From contig CALQBW020000003.1 of assembly GCA_943328915.2 (NCBI GenBank), positions 1-64,000 of the forward strand: 64,000 nt of DNA. Direction: 5' to 3'. Every line of letters starts with the position of its first letter. Positions within the stretch are counted from its first letter, which is position 1. A program made the position numbers and the translations under genes. The notes below the pieces were generated by a model. The model saw only the letters and a list, made by a program, of their open reading frames with translations, searched no databases and had not been told where the DNA came from. Positions 18,331 through 26,625 of this stretch are shown one piece after another. The DNA is from Singulisphaera sp. GP187. GTDB lineage: Bacteria > Chloroflexota > Chloroflexia > Chloroflexales > Roseiflexaceae.

Positions 18331-19046
18331 GGGTGCAACCCAATGATGATCCGCTTGTTGGTCGCCCCTTTGCTCCGCGTTTTGAGCAAATCGACCCGCC
18401 CTACTTCACCCGTATGTGCCACATGCGTCCCGCCATCGGCTTGCAAGTCGAGCCCCACAATGTTGACAGTGCGCACTTCGCTAATACCCTCGGGCAACAG
18501 GCTGATTTTGGTGCGAATCAAATCAGGGATGGCAAAGGCTTCGTCACGGGGCAAAATATTGACCTGAATTGGCCGATTGGCTACGATTTCGAGGTTGACT
18601 TTTTCCACAATCGCTTGTGCTAATTCATTACTAAAGTCAGCAATTTCGAAATCAAGTCGCCCTTCATCGAGATCCATGTTGCCACCAGTGACAAAGGCAC
18701 CATAATCACGGAACACCACACCACACAGCAAATGTAAGGCTGTGTGGGTGCGCATCAAGCGGTAACGCCGCTCCCAATCAATCACGCAAGTGACGGTGGA
18801 TCCGACGGCTGGTAATTCACCATCACTCAGGATGTGGATGATTCCATCAGCAGATTTTTTGACATCGATAATCTGCCAATTGCTTCCACCCGCACTCATG
18901 GTACCGGTATCGTGTGGTTGGCCACCGCTGGTGGCATAACAAACCGTTTGATCAAGCACCACTCCATGCCCTTCAGTGGCATGAGCAATCACTTTGGCAC
19001 GACATTCACGCAAAAACGCATCGTGATGAAACAACAATATGGTCAT
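18327..19046 (-). CDS. Alanyl-tRNA editing protein AlaX
   Basis: AlaX is a free-standing homologue of the alanyl-tRNA synthetase editing domain and hydrolyses Ser-tRNA-Ala or Gly-tRNA-Ala. The 239 residues correspond to the medium (AlaX-M) type. The zinc-binding HTALH motif is at 101-105, the GGQPHDTG loop at 41-48, and the second half site is DGGTH at 204-208, where the usual ligand is Cys (CGGTH); Asp204 is therefore notable. AAGGAG lies 6 bases before the ATG. It is the first gene of the operon running to the UPF0210 gene. Confidence 0.92.
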   Translation of the reverse strand: MTILLFHHDAFLRECRAKVIAHATEGHGVVLDQTVCYATSGGQPHDTGTMSAGGSNWQIIDVKKSADGIIHILSDGELPAVGSTVTCVIDWERRYRLMRTHTALHLLCGVVFRDYGAFVTGGNMDLDEGRLDFEIADFSNELAQAIVEKVNLEIVANRPIQVNILPRDEAFAIPDLIRTKISLLPEGISEVRTVNIVGLDLQADGGTHVAHTGEVGRVDLLKTRSKGATNKRIIIGLHP

Positions 19047-19185
19047 TACCGCTCCTTCTTTTAACGCACAGTCTATCTATTCTAGCGCATGCACTATATT
19101 CACGAAAAGTATGCTGGATGAGCAGTGATTATGACATGTCGTTTTTTGATGGCGGATTTTCAATTCAAGTACGCCAACCACCAAC

Positions 19186-20385
19186 TTAGCCATCCCGCTG
19201 CCATTGCCAAACCGCAACACTCGATAGCACGTAGGCAATCGCCCCCAAAATCAATAGCGGCGTAAACCCGTAACTGGTCTGCACAAACCCACTCAACGTC
19301 GCCGTAATCGCCCACCCCGCCGCCCATTGCATGTTCCAAACGCTCGAGGCAAACCCCCGTTGCTGGGGATTGACCAGGCGCATCGTCAAGACGTCGTTGA
19401 GCGAAATACTGCTGCCAACCAACAACGCGCGCACAATGAATCCCAATACCGACAACCACAACACCGGCGACAACATCAACAGCAACATCGGCGCCGCCAA
19501 AATTCGAAAACTCCCCGCCCATATCCGCAAACTGCGTTTGCCGATATAGTGGCCCGCCAACACCGCCCCAATCCCGAGTGAAACCCCACTAAATGCCAGA
19601 ATCGTTCCTACTTGGGCATCTGGCAAATGAAATTGCATGCGGAAAAAGAGGCTTTGGAAAGGGAAAAACGTCCCGCTCCCTATCCCCATCAAAAATCCTG
19701 CCATACCGTATTTGAGGATGGTCCAATTACTCAGCACTGCGATGTTGGCGCCATCGGTCAACACCCCATCGGCGTCACGTTCACTTGCCTCTTCAAGGTG
19801 ACCAATCAATGGTAACGTCGACATCCCGAGAATCGCCACCCCAATCAGCAACACCACCCGATAAACCACCGCACTCTGGTCACTTGCCTGCAACCAAGGG
19901 GCTACCACCGTCGGCAACCAGCCCGCCACAATACTCCCGACCAAGCCAATCATGTTGAGCGCGGCTTCATTGAGGCCAAACACTGCGGTTTGTTGGGCAT
20001 GGGGCGTGGTCACGGTTAGCAACGGGAAGAGCGCCGCAAAAAGCAGTGAAAAGGCACAGCCCACCATAAATTGACTCGCAATTAACAACACTTTGGTGGG
20101 GGCAAATATGACACACGACAGCCCCACCACATAAATCAAGACGGCAGCCATCAAGGCCCGCCGGGCTCCGATGCGGTCTATCAGCATCCCTCCGGGAATC
20201 CCTACCACCAAGCCAGCGATGCGTGCTGTAGTCGACAAAATCCCTGCGGTATCGGCGGCATACCCAATACTCACGAGATAGAAATTAAACAACACATCAA
20301 AAAAACTCATCCCGAGGCCGATCAGCAGGCTGTGCATGAGGACGCGCCACACGGTGAACGGAATTTTACGCCAAGAATTCATCAT
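19186..20385 (-). CDS. MFS transporter (paralogue of next gene)
   Basis: This is a 12-helix major facilitator superfamily transporter of 399 residues from the ATG at 20385. The signature loop after helix 2 reads GGMLIDRIGARRAL. It is closely similar throughout to the product of the upstream gene (shared blocks RVLMHS, SFFDVLF, TAGILSTTAR, GIP.G), so the two are a tandem duplication. The open frame extends 21 codons further upstream into its neighbour, but AAAGGA upstream of the double ATG supports the chosen start, 7 bases after the neighbour's stop. Substrate unknown. Confidence 0.88.
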   Translation of the reverse strand: MMNSWRKIPFTVWRVLMHSLLIGLGMSFFDVLFNFYLVSIGYAADTAGILSTTARIAGLVVGIPGGMLIDRIGARRALMAAVLIYVVGLSCVIFAPTKVLLIASQFMVGCAFSLLFAALFPLLTVTTPHAQQTAVFGLNEAALNMIGLVGSIVAGWLPTVVAPWLQASDQSAVVYRVVLLIGVAILGMSTLPLIGHLEEASERDADGVLTDGANIAVLSNWTILKYGMAGFLMGIGSGTFFPFQSLFFRMQFHLPDAQVGTILAFSGVSLGIGAVLAGHYIGKRSLRIWAGSFRILAAPMLLLMLSPVLWLSVLGFIVRALLVGSSISLNDVLTMRLVNPQQRGFASSVWNMQWAAGWAITATLSGFVQTSYGFTPLLILGAIAYVLSSVAVWQWQRDG

Positions 20386-20392
20386 CAGGTAC

Positions 20393-21580
20393 TTAATCCT
20401 TTGTAAAGATCCAAATTGCCAAACCCGACAACACGTACGCCACCGCACTAAACATGATCAAAGGGGCAAAACCGTATCCTTTTTGCACAAAGCCACTCAG
20501 TGTTGCCGCAATCCCCCATCCGGCAGACCAAAACACCGTCATCAGGCTCGCTACTCGCCCGCGTTGGCGGGCATTGACCAAATGCATCGAAAGCACATCA
20601 TTGAGCGCAAAACTCCCACCCATCAAAAAACTCCGTCCGAAATATCCAACTAATGCAAATGGCAAAATCGGTATCATCAAACAGGCAAAAATTGGTGCCG
20701 TCACAAGGCGCAATGCCCCAGCCCAATGGCGCAGATTTCGTTGACCAAGCCAACGCCCTGCCAGTAATGCACCGACACCAATCAATACTTCGCCAATTGC
20801 AATAATGACACCCACGTCGTGGTCGGCCATCCCGAGTTGGGTACGGAAATACAAACTTTGGAATGGCAAAAAAGTACCGCCGCCCATCCCCACAAATAAA
20901 CTTGCGACAGCGTACCCGACTACCTTTCGGCGTGATTTGGTTGGCACATCGTTATCGTGCGCTTCGGCGGCATCATCATGCGCACTACTCGTCTGTATCA
21001 CCGTGATAATCGGTGTCACCGCAATGAAAATAATCGCTACCCCGACCAACAGCGCTAATCGATACGCTAAGGCATCTTGCGCATTCACATGCACCCACGG
21101 TGCCAGCACACTCGGCAGCCACCCAGCAATTACACTCCCGATCAAACCAAAGCTGATAGAGGCTTCGTTGAGACCAAACACCAGTGGGCGTTGGTCGGGG
21201 GGGGTAGCAGTCGTCAACATTGGCATCGTCGCCGTCATAGCTAATGACACAAAACAACCTGCCACAAATTGGCTGATAATCAACCAGGTAATCGTGGGCG
21301 CAAATAAAAGCCAGGTCATCATGATGGCATACCCAGCCACCCCAATCACCAATGCCCGTCGAGGACCGATCCGGTCAACAAATATCCCCGTAGGTATGCC
21401 TATGATGAGGCCTGCCAACCGCGCCGTGGTCGACAAAATACCTGCCGTTTCGCTGCCAAAACCCATACTGACAAGATAAAAAGTAAATAACACGTCAAAA
21501 AAGCTAATACCCAGCCCAAACAACACACTATGCATTAACACGCGCCATGCCGACCATGGAATCGCTCGGTATGCCTTCAC
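20393..21580 (-). CDS. MFS transporter (tandem paralogue)
   Basis: This 395-residue major facilitator transporter shares its architecture and many sequence blocks with the gene directly downstream. The loop after helix 2 is GIFVDRIGPRRAL. A cytoplasmic loop between helices 6 and 7 is rich in Asp, His and Ala (SSAHDDAAEAHDNDVP). It starts at GTG (21578-21580) with AAGGG 8 bases upstream; no suitable ATG is nearby. The region upstream is shared with a divergent EamA gene. Substrate unknown; drug or metabolite efflux is the usual family role. Confidence 0.88.
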   Translation of the reverse strand: MKAYRAIPWSAWRVLMHSVLFGLGISFFDVLFTFYLVSMGFGSETAGILSTTARLAGLIIGIPTGIFVDRIGPRRALVIGVAGYAIMMTWLLFAPTITWLIISQFVAGCFVSLAMTATMPMLTTATPPDQRPLVFGLNEASISFGLIGSVIAGWLPSVLAPWVHVNAQDALAYRLALLVGVAIIFIAVTPIITVIQTSSAHDDAAEAHDNDVPTKSRRKVVGYAVASLFVGMGGGTFLPFQSLYFRTQLGMADHDVGVIIAIGEVLIGVGALLAGRWLGQRNLRHWAGALRLVTAPIFACLMIPILPFALVGYFGRSFLMGGSFALNDVLSMHLVNARQRGRVASLMTVFWSAGWGIAATLSGFVQKGYGFAPLIMFSAVAYVLSGLAIWIFTKD

Positions 21581-21799
21581 AATCGAACCCTTGCTACATA
21601 CGCAGCCAAAACATTCTGCGCATTACTATTCATCACAACTGATCTCTGTGTAGTATAACAAGACATGATGCTTCGCACAGACGCAGCCTGCTACGTCTTT
21701 CCCAAATTCCTGCTTCACTTCATACTTCCTCCTTCATACTTCCTCCTTCATATCGGTGCTATCATACCCACATTATCTTCCACCATTAAAGGGGACTTC
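21581..21799. promoter_or_regulatory. Divergent intergenic region with short tandem repeat
   Basis: This 219-base gap separates the MFS gene (minus) from the EamA gene (plus). It contains a TATAAC hexamer at 21654-21659 and a tandem repeat of a 14-base unit (CTTCATACTTCCTC-like) in about 21717-21753. The plus-strand frame is open through part of it, but a start at 21665 has no ribosome site and the repeat-derived peptide looks non-coding. I see no other gene here. Confidence 0.4.
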
Positions 21800-22696
21800 A
21801 TGACGGCACGTCAAACAGGTATTTTGTTTTTGTTGGGAGCAATTTGGGGAGCAGCGTTTATGCTCATCAAAATTGCCGTCAGCGATGTTGCCCCTGCCAC
21901 CCTCGTCGCCGTTCGGATTGCGATTACTGCAGTGATTTTGTACGCCAGTATGCGTGTCAGTGGGGTCACCTTGCCTCGTGAGCGCCAACCATGGTTCAAT
22001 TTTTATTCGGTGGGGCTGTTTGGGTTGGTCATTCCGTTTTTGTTGATTTCGTGGGGGCAACGGCTCATCCCGAGTAGCACCACTGCTATTCTCGGGGCAA
22101 CAACGCCGTTGTTTACCGCACTCATTAGTATTGCCACCCGCGCCGACGAAAAAATTAATATCGAACGCATTATCGGTCTTGTGATTGGATTTATCGGCGT
22201 GATTATCGCCATCGGGATTGCCAATGTCACCGCAGGGAATTGGATTGGCGAGATATGTGTCCTTGGTGCCGCCGTTTGCTATGCGATTTCGGCACTCTAC
22301 AGTCGGCGCGTATTTAGCGGGATGAAGCCAATCATTCCCTCCACAGGGCAAATGATTGCCAGCGCCTCACTCCTCATCCCAATTGCGCTCATCTGGGATG
22401 GCATGCCTACTGCATTCCCGTCGGCCAAATCAATCACAGCACTATTGATTTTGGCGGTTTTTTGTACGGCCATCGCCTATATTTTGTACTACCACTTAAT
22501 CGATACCGTCGGTGCGACCAAAGCTTCAATGGTGTCATTTTTGATTGCACCATTCGGTGTCGTGTACGGCTCGGTGTTTTTGCTCGAACCAGTGAACCCC
22601 AATTCGATTGCCGGCCTCGCGATTATCATCGTCGGGATTGTGATTGCTGGGGGTAGTTGGCGTTCCATAATCAGAAAAAGGCCAACTCGCGCATGA
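21800..22696 (+). CDS. EamA/DMT family transporter
   Basis: This is a ten-helix drug/metabolite transporter with two EamA repeats in 298 residues. The first repeat opens with LFLLGAIWGAAFMLIKIAV, the second contains GEICVLGAAVCYAISALYSRR. I start at the ATG at 21800 (MTARQTG), preceded by AAAGGGGA; the frame is open for 45 codons before it but those codons look non-coding. The stop overlaps the next gene (ATGA). Family members export amino acids or other metabolites; the substrate here is unknown. Confidence 0.9.
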   Translation: MTARQTGILFLLGAIWGAAFMLIKIAVSDVAPATLVAVRIAITAVILYASMRVSGVTLPRERQPWFNFYSVGLFGLVIPFLLISWGQRLIPSSTTAILGATTPLFTALISIATRADEKINIERIIGLVIGFIGVIIAIGIANVTAGNWIGEICVLGAAVCYAISALYSRRVFSGMKPIIPSTGQMIASASLLIPIALIWDGMPTAFPSAKSITALLILAVFCTAIAYILYYHLIDTVGATKASMVSFLIAPFGVVYGSVFLLEPVNPNSIAGLAIIIVGIVIAGGSWRSIIRKRPTRA

Positions 22697-23883
22697 CACC
22701 CGAATTAGTGGCCTGGCTCAGGTGCGCCGAAGCCCAAGCACACTTGGCAACAATCGACCCTAATCAGCATTTACTAAGCATGAGCCTATTACGGCGTCAG
22801 TTTACCAATGCGCAGGCGGCTGCGTTGTTTGAATTAGCCTTCGTGCGCCAATTGGCCACACGCAAATTCCCCGATGGCGCACAGTTGTGGTTCACACGCG
22901 AAGCGCTCGAGCAAGCCAGCCACAGCCGCGTCGCCCTGCACCGTGCCGCTCAATTTGCAGGCCGTTACCACATTGCCGATTTGTGTTGCGGCTGTGGCAG
23001 TGATTTGTTGGCGCTGGCGACGCAGGTGGCATGTATCGCCGTCGATAGCGATCCCACTCGCTTGGCAATGGCGCAAGCCAATATTGCCCAACGCGGCCTC
23101 AGCGACCGGGTCAGCTGGATCGAGGCCGATGTAACCACCTATACACTGCCAGACAGCGTCGATGCGGTGTTTTTTGATCCAGGCCGGCGCAGTGGTGGCC
23201 GCCGCATGTTCCATCACAGCGATTATCAACCACCACTTACGATTGCGACACATTGGCGACGTACGGGTCGCATCATCGCCATCAAGTGTGCACCTGGCCT
23301 TGATTATTTCGACTTACCGCTCGCACCCCCATTTGCCATCGAATGTGTGTCGTTCGCAGGAGAATTACGCGAAACAGTCGTATGGCTCGATGTCCCTTGG
23401 TCATGGCAACGCCGGGCCAGTGTCCTCAGTGCAACCACCACTCATCAGATTGACGACACTGCGCCGGCCGACGCCGTGACGTGTTGTGCCCCGCAAGCGT
23501 TTTTTTATGAGCCAGATGTGGCGGTCATCCGGGCAGGGCTCGTCCAGCAACTCGCCCAACACATAGGGGCGCAAATGATTGATCGGCAAATCGCCTATTT
23601 AACGAGTGCCGATTACCACGCCACACCATTTGCCCGCTGTTGGCAGGTGATTGAAACGTTGCCGTTTAATGAGCGCATCCTCAAACACACCTTGCGCCGC
23701 CTGAATGCGGGGGTTATTACCGTCAAAAAACGTGGATCCCCGGTCGACACCGACGCACTCACGAAACGCTTGTCTCAACCAAATGGTGAACCACTGGTGG
23801 TGGTATTAACCCAAGTCGCCGATCACCATACCGCAATTATTTGTCGCGGACCATATCACCCCCCACAGGAGTCAATGCCATGA
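22693..23883 (+). CDS. Class I methyltransferase with C-terminal THUMP-like domain
   Basis: This 396-residue protein has a central SAM-binding domain (motif I ADLCCGCGSDLLALA; acidic loop AVDSDPTR; catalytic-type motif VFFDPGRRSGGRR) and a C-terminal region typical of the THUMP-like domain (about 330-390, including LKHTLRRLNAGVITVKKRGS). Such proteins are presumed RNA methyltransferases, but a target is not established. The ATG at 22693 overlaps the EamA stop, and its own stop overlaps the MFS start, so three genes are coupled. Confidence 0.88.
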   Translation: MTPELVAWLRCAEAQAHLATIDPNQHLLSMSLLRRQFTNAQAAALFELAFVRQLATRKFPDGAQLWFTREALEQASHSRVALHRAAQFAGRYHIADLCCGCGSDLLALATQVACIAVDSDPTRLAMAQANIAQRGLSDRVSWIEADVTTYTLPDSVDAVFFDPGRRSGGRRMFHHSDYQPPLTIATHWRRTGRIIAIKCAPGLDYFDLPLAPPFAIECVSFAGELRETVVWLDVPWSWQRRASVLSATTTHQIDDTAPADAVTCCAPQAFFYEPDVAVIRAGLVQQLAQHIGAQMIDRQIAYLTSADYHATPFARCWQVIETLPFNERILKHTLRRLNAGVITVKKRGSPVDTDALTKRLSQPNGEPLVVVLTQVADHHTAIICRGPYHPPQESMP

Positions 23884-25118
23884 TCAAACAACCGGCAGAC
23901 CTTACCATTCAAGAACGCCGCGTTGGCATGTATGTCATGATTATTAATTCATTCATGATGTGGGGGGGCTTTTTTATGATTGTCCCACTCATATCTATCC
24001 ATTATGTTGAGCAATTAGGCTGGGCAACGGCAAGTATAGGGATTGTGCTCGGGGTACGCCAACTCTGCCAACAAGGGTTCACCGTAGTCGGTGGGATGTT
24101 GGCCGATCGCTTTGGAGCGCGGTTATTGATTTTGTGTGGACTGATAGTGCGGGTTATCGGCTTTGGTGCAATGGCCTGGGCCACCACCTTCCCGTTACTC
24201 CTGGGAAGTGCGATTTTTGCTGCACTTGGTGGGGCATTATTTGATTCACCGAGTTCGGCTACCATCGCTGCCCTGACCACCCCCGCCGACCGCGCGCGCT
24301 ATTTTTCAATTTTGGGTATCGTACGTAACCTCGGGATGGCCATCGGACCGCTGGTGGGGACATGGTTGCTCAAATACGACTTCGGCATCGTGGCTATTTC
24401 TTCCGGCGCGTGTTATATCATCGCCTGGGCAGCAACATTTATGTTGCTCCCGAATATTGCCGTTGCAACTGGTCAGGGCAAATTAACCCATGGCATCGGT
24501 TTGGCATTACGCGATCGACGTTTCATGCTATACAACGCCTTATTGTTAGGCTATTGGTTCATGTGGACCCAAATCACCCTCGCTATCCCCCTCAAAGCCA
24601 CTGATATTGCCACCGACAACAACGCAGTGAGTTGGGTGTATGGTGTCAATGCGTTGATTAGTATTGCCCTGCAATATCCGCTCATGCGCTTGGCCGAACG
24701 CTATCTATCGGCAGCCACAATCCTTGTGATCGGGGTGGGAGTAATGGCCATCGGCTTAGGGCTTATTGCGACCACCCACACCACAGCATTGTTGCTGATT
24801 TGTGTAGCACTCTACTCGGTCGGCGGGTTACTCGCATCACCCAGCCAACAAACCGTGGCGGCTAATTTGGCAGATAATAGTGCCCTAGGTTCTTATTTCG
24901 GGGTCGCAGGATTGGCAATCGCCCTAGGGGGCGGAATGGGGAGTTTTAGCGGTGGTACGCTCTATGGTTGGGGGAAGTCGCTCCAACAACCAGCTTTGCC
25001 CTGGCTCACGTTTATGAGCGTCGGCATAATCACTACCATCGCCCTCATCTATTATTTCCACCGCTTTGGCTTATTGACACACCACAAACCGCGCCACGTT
25101 CAGGACATCCCCGCATAA
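23880..25118 (+). CDS. MFS transporter (MdtH-like)
   Basis: This is a 412-residue, 12-helix major facilitator transporter. The conserved motif A is GGMLADRFGARLLI, and the overall layout resembles multidrug exporters of the MdtH type. The ATG at 23880 has AGGAG 9 bases upstream and overlaps the preceding stop. It is followed 20 bases later by a GNAT gene with its own strong ribosome site. Substrate unknown. Confidence 0.9.
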   Translation: MIKQPADLTIQERRVGMYVMIINSFMMWGGFFMIVPLISIHYVEQLGWATASIGIVLGVRQLCQQGFTVVGGMLADRFGARLLILCGLIVRVIGFGAMAWATTFPLLLGSAIFAALGGALFDSPSSATIAALTTPADRARYFSILGIVRNLGMAIGPLVGTWLLKYDFGIVAISSGACYIIAWAATFMLLPNIAVATGQGKLTHGIGLALRDRRFMLYNALLLGYWFMWTQITLAIPLKATDIATDNNAVSWVYGVNALISIALQYPLMRLAERYLSAATILVIGVGVMAIGLGLIATTHTTALLLICVALYSVGGLLASPSQQTVAANLADNSALGSYFGVAGLAIALGGGMGSFSGGTLYGWGKSLQQPALPWLTFMSVGIITTIALIYYFHRFGLLTHHKPRHVQDIPA

Positions 25119-25138
25119 CCGTTCCCACAGGAGGTTCG

Positions 25139-26032
25139 TTGTCTCCGTTGCCATTACGTCTCGTACAACTTTCTTTCTCGCTCGCCACACCCGACCAATA
25201 TGGGCTGGTGATTGCGTTAGTGCAGCGCGCCCGGATTCGGTTGTTGCAATTTGGCACCATTACCCTGCAATTACCCGCATCCCAACAACTCATGGCGGTG
25301 GCGTGGCACGAATCTCAACCTGTAGCTGCGGTGGTTGCCAGCACAAGCAATCCCCACTGCGCATGGATTCGTTGTTGTGCCATTGATGATATTGCATTTC
25401 GTGACCATACCGCCGTCTTGGCTCAACTCGCACATACGCTCATTGCACACGCACCCGTCACTTGCTTGTACTACAGCGGTGATTCCAATGATCGTTGGTT
25501 TGGCGAAATGTTGGTAGGGGTAGGCTTTCATCCACACAATGCCATTATAGGGCTGCAACGTCAAACGTCGTTGCTTCTGCAGGATGCTCCTCAACCAGCC
25601 CTATTACAGCGGCTGCATGAGACTGATATTGCCACAATACAACGCATCGATGCCTATGCGTTTGCTGATGAATGGCTAAAAAATGACTATGAAATCAACC
25701 ACTTATTTCATTCCGATACCGTTGCCTTCCATGCGATTATTGCTGACCAATCCGTAGGCTATGCGATTGCAGTCCTTCATGACCACGGGAGCCTGCTCCA
25801 TATTGTGCGAATTGCAACAGTGCCTGAGTGGCGCCGCAAAGGGGTTGGCCAACAACTTTTGGCAGCGGTGATTGCCTATGGTCAACAAATCGACACCACA
25901 TATATTTCACTCAATACCCAACACGACAACCACGCTGCGTTGGCGCTCTACCAGCGCGCTGGATTCCAACAGACGACTGATTACCACGAAGTTATTGCGC
26001 ACGCCACATCCTTTGCTGTCAACCTTGAATAA
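25139..26032 (+). CDS. GNAT N-acetyltransferase with two-domain layout
   Basis: This is a GNAT protein of about 297 residues. The C-terminal half holds the clear acetyl-CoA motif VPEWRRKGVGQQLLAAV followed by the Asn-rich YISLNTQHDNHAALALYQRAGF. The N-terminal half looks like a degenerate second GNAT fold. AGGAGG at 25129-25134 follows the MFS stop; no ATG is near, so I take the in-frame TTG at 25139 (spacing 4). A TTG at 25148 is the alternative. Substrate unknown. The start is less sure than the gene. Confidence 0.83.
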   Translation: MSPLPLRLVQLSFSLATPDQYGLVIALVQRARIRLLQFGTITLQLPASQQLMAVAWHESQPVAAVVASTSNPHCAWIRCCAIDDIAFRDHTAVLAQLAHTLIAHAPVTCLYYSGDSNDRWFGEMLVGVGFHPHNAIIGLQRQTSLLLQDAPQPALLQRLHETDIATIQRIDAYAFADEWLKNDYEINHLFHSDTVAFHAIIADQSVGYAIAVLHDHGSLLHIVRIATVPEWRRKGVGQQLLAAVIAYGQQIDTTYISLNTQHDNHAALALYQRAGFQQTTDYHEVIAHATSFAVNLE

Positions 26033-26625
26033 CGGAATCCAGGTAGAGATTAAAGCTGATTTACTCGCTAAAATGGTTGGCAGAGCTGTTTTGCAAAATC
26101 TCCTCTGCACTCAGCAAATTTCACTACAAAATGTAAATATTTTTTCATTAATATTATAGATATATGCTAAACTAATGTTATGAAAAGTCATAAATAACAT
26201 GCGCTAGTATATCGTTAGAAGTATGGGACAGCGGGATTTAATCCGATGCCACTTTGATTTTGACATCCAACCCAATGGTCGTGTATTCTTCGTTCCCGCC
26301 TTTGCGTACGTTAACCCCACATGCAGCATGGCGTGGCGACGAGTAATACAACCACCAATGTCCCTCTGGTATGAGCAGAAAGTACACTGGCATTTCAGTA
26401 AACCGTCTGAATTCCGCTCATCTATTTGTACTCCGTGGGAGTTTCCCCATCTCCATTTTATTTCGGCCATAACCGTGTATTCTCACTGGTTGATCAAATT
26501 TCTTTTTTGCGAAATGGTGACCTCCCAACCATTGCCTATTTCTTCGCAAAGGCTGTCGATAATTTGGTATGATGGCGTTAAGTATATTTTTCTCTAATTT
26601 GTCTTTTACTAATGATGAGGTACAT
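26033..26625. other. Long gap upstream of tyrS, with AT-rich promoter-like part
   Basis: These 593 bases hold no gene I can name. At 26080-26108 an imperfect hairpin (GCAGAG/CTCTGC around the palindrome TTTTGCAAAA) may end the GNAT message. The stretch 26130-26215 is very AT-rich, with TATA-like hexamers and an inverted repeat TTATGA/TCATAA, and is the likely promoter region. From 26223 a 124-codon frame stays open to just before tyrS and is entered separately as doubtful. I looked for a T-box leader and found no T-box consensus. Confidence 0.5.
26223..26597 (+). CDS. Doubtful hypothetical protein upstream of tyrS
   Basis: A 124-codon ATG frame ends 28 bases before the tyrS start. The first part has a mixed, plausible amino-acid composition, rich in aromatic residues (FDFDIQPNGRVFFVPAFAYV), while the C-terminal third looks less protein-like. 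I recognise no family. Only a weak GAAG lies before the ATG. It could be a genuine orphan protein, a decayed gene or simply an open stretch of leader; the overlapping minus-strand frame looks no better. Confidence 0.25.
   Translation: MGQRDLIRCHFDFDIQPNGRVFFVPAFAYVNPTCSMAWRRVIQPPMSLWYEQKVHWHFSKPSEFRSSICTPWEFPHLHFISAITVYSHWLIKFLFCEMVTSQPLPISSQRLSIIWYDGVKYIFL

Noticed and set aside
20805-21479. Plus-strand 224-codon frame opposite the second MFS gene
   Set aside because: Shadow of a membrane-protein frame; repetitive hydrophilic content and no start signal.
21717-21753. CRISPR-like repeat
   Set aside because: Only two copies of a 14-base unit arranged directly head to tail with no spacers.
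21665-21799. Upstream extension of the EamA protein by 45 codons
   Set aside because: The start at 21665 lacks a ribosome site and the extension covers a tandem repeat; the ATG at 21800 has AAAGGGGA upstream.
26204-26470. Minus-strand 88-codon frame in the tyrS upstream gap
   Set aside because: Overlaps the doubtful plus-strand frame, lacks a ribosome site and reads less like protein.
26033-26625. Possible T-box riboswitch before tyrS
   Set aside because: No T-box consensus (AGGGTGGNACCGCG-like) or antiterminator pairing was found.
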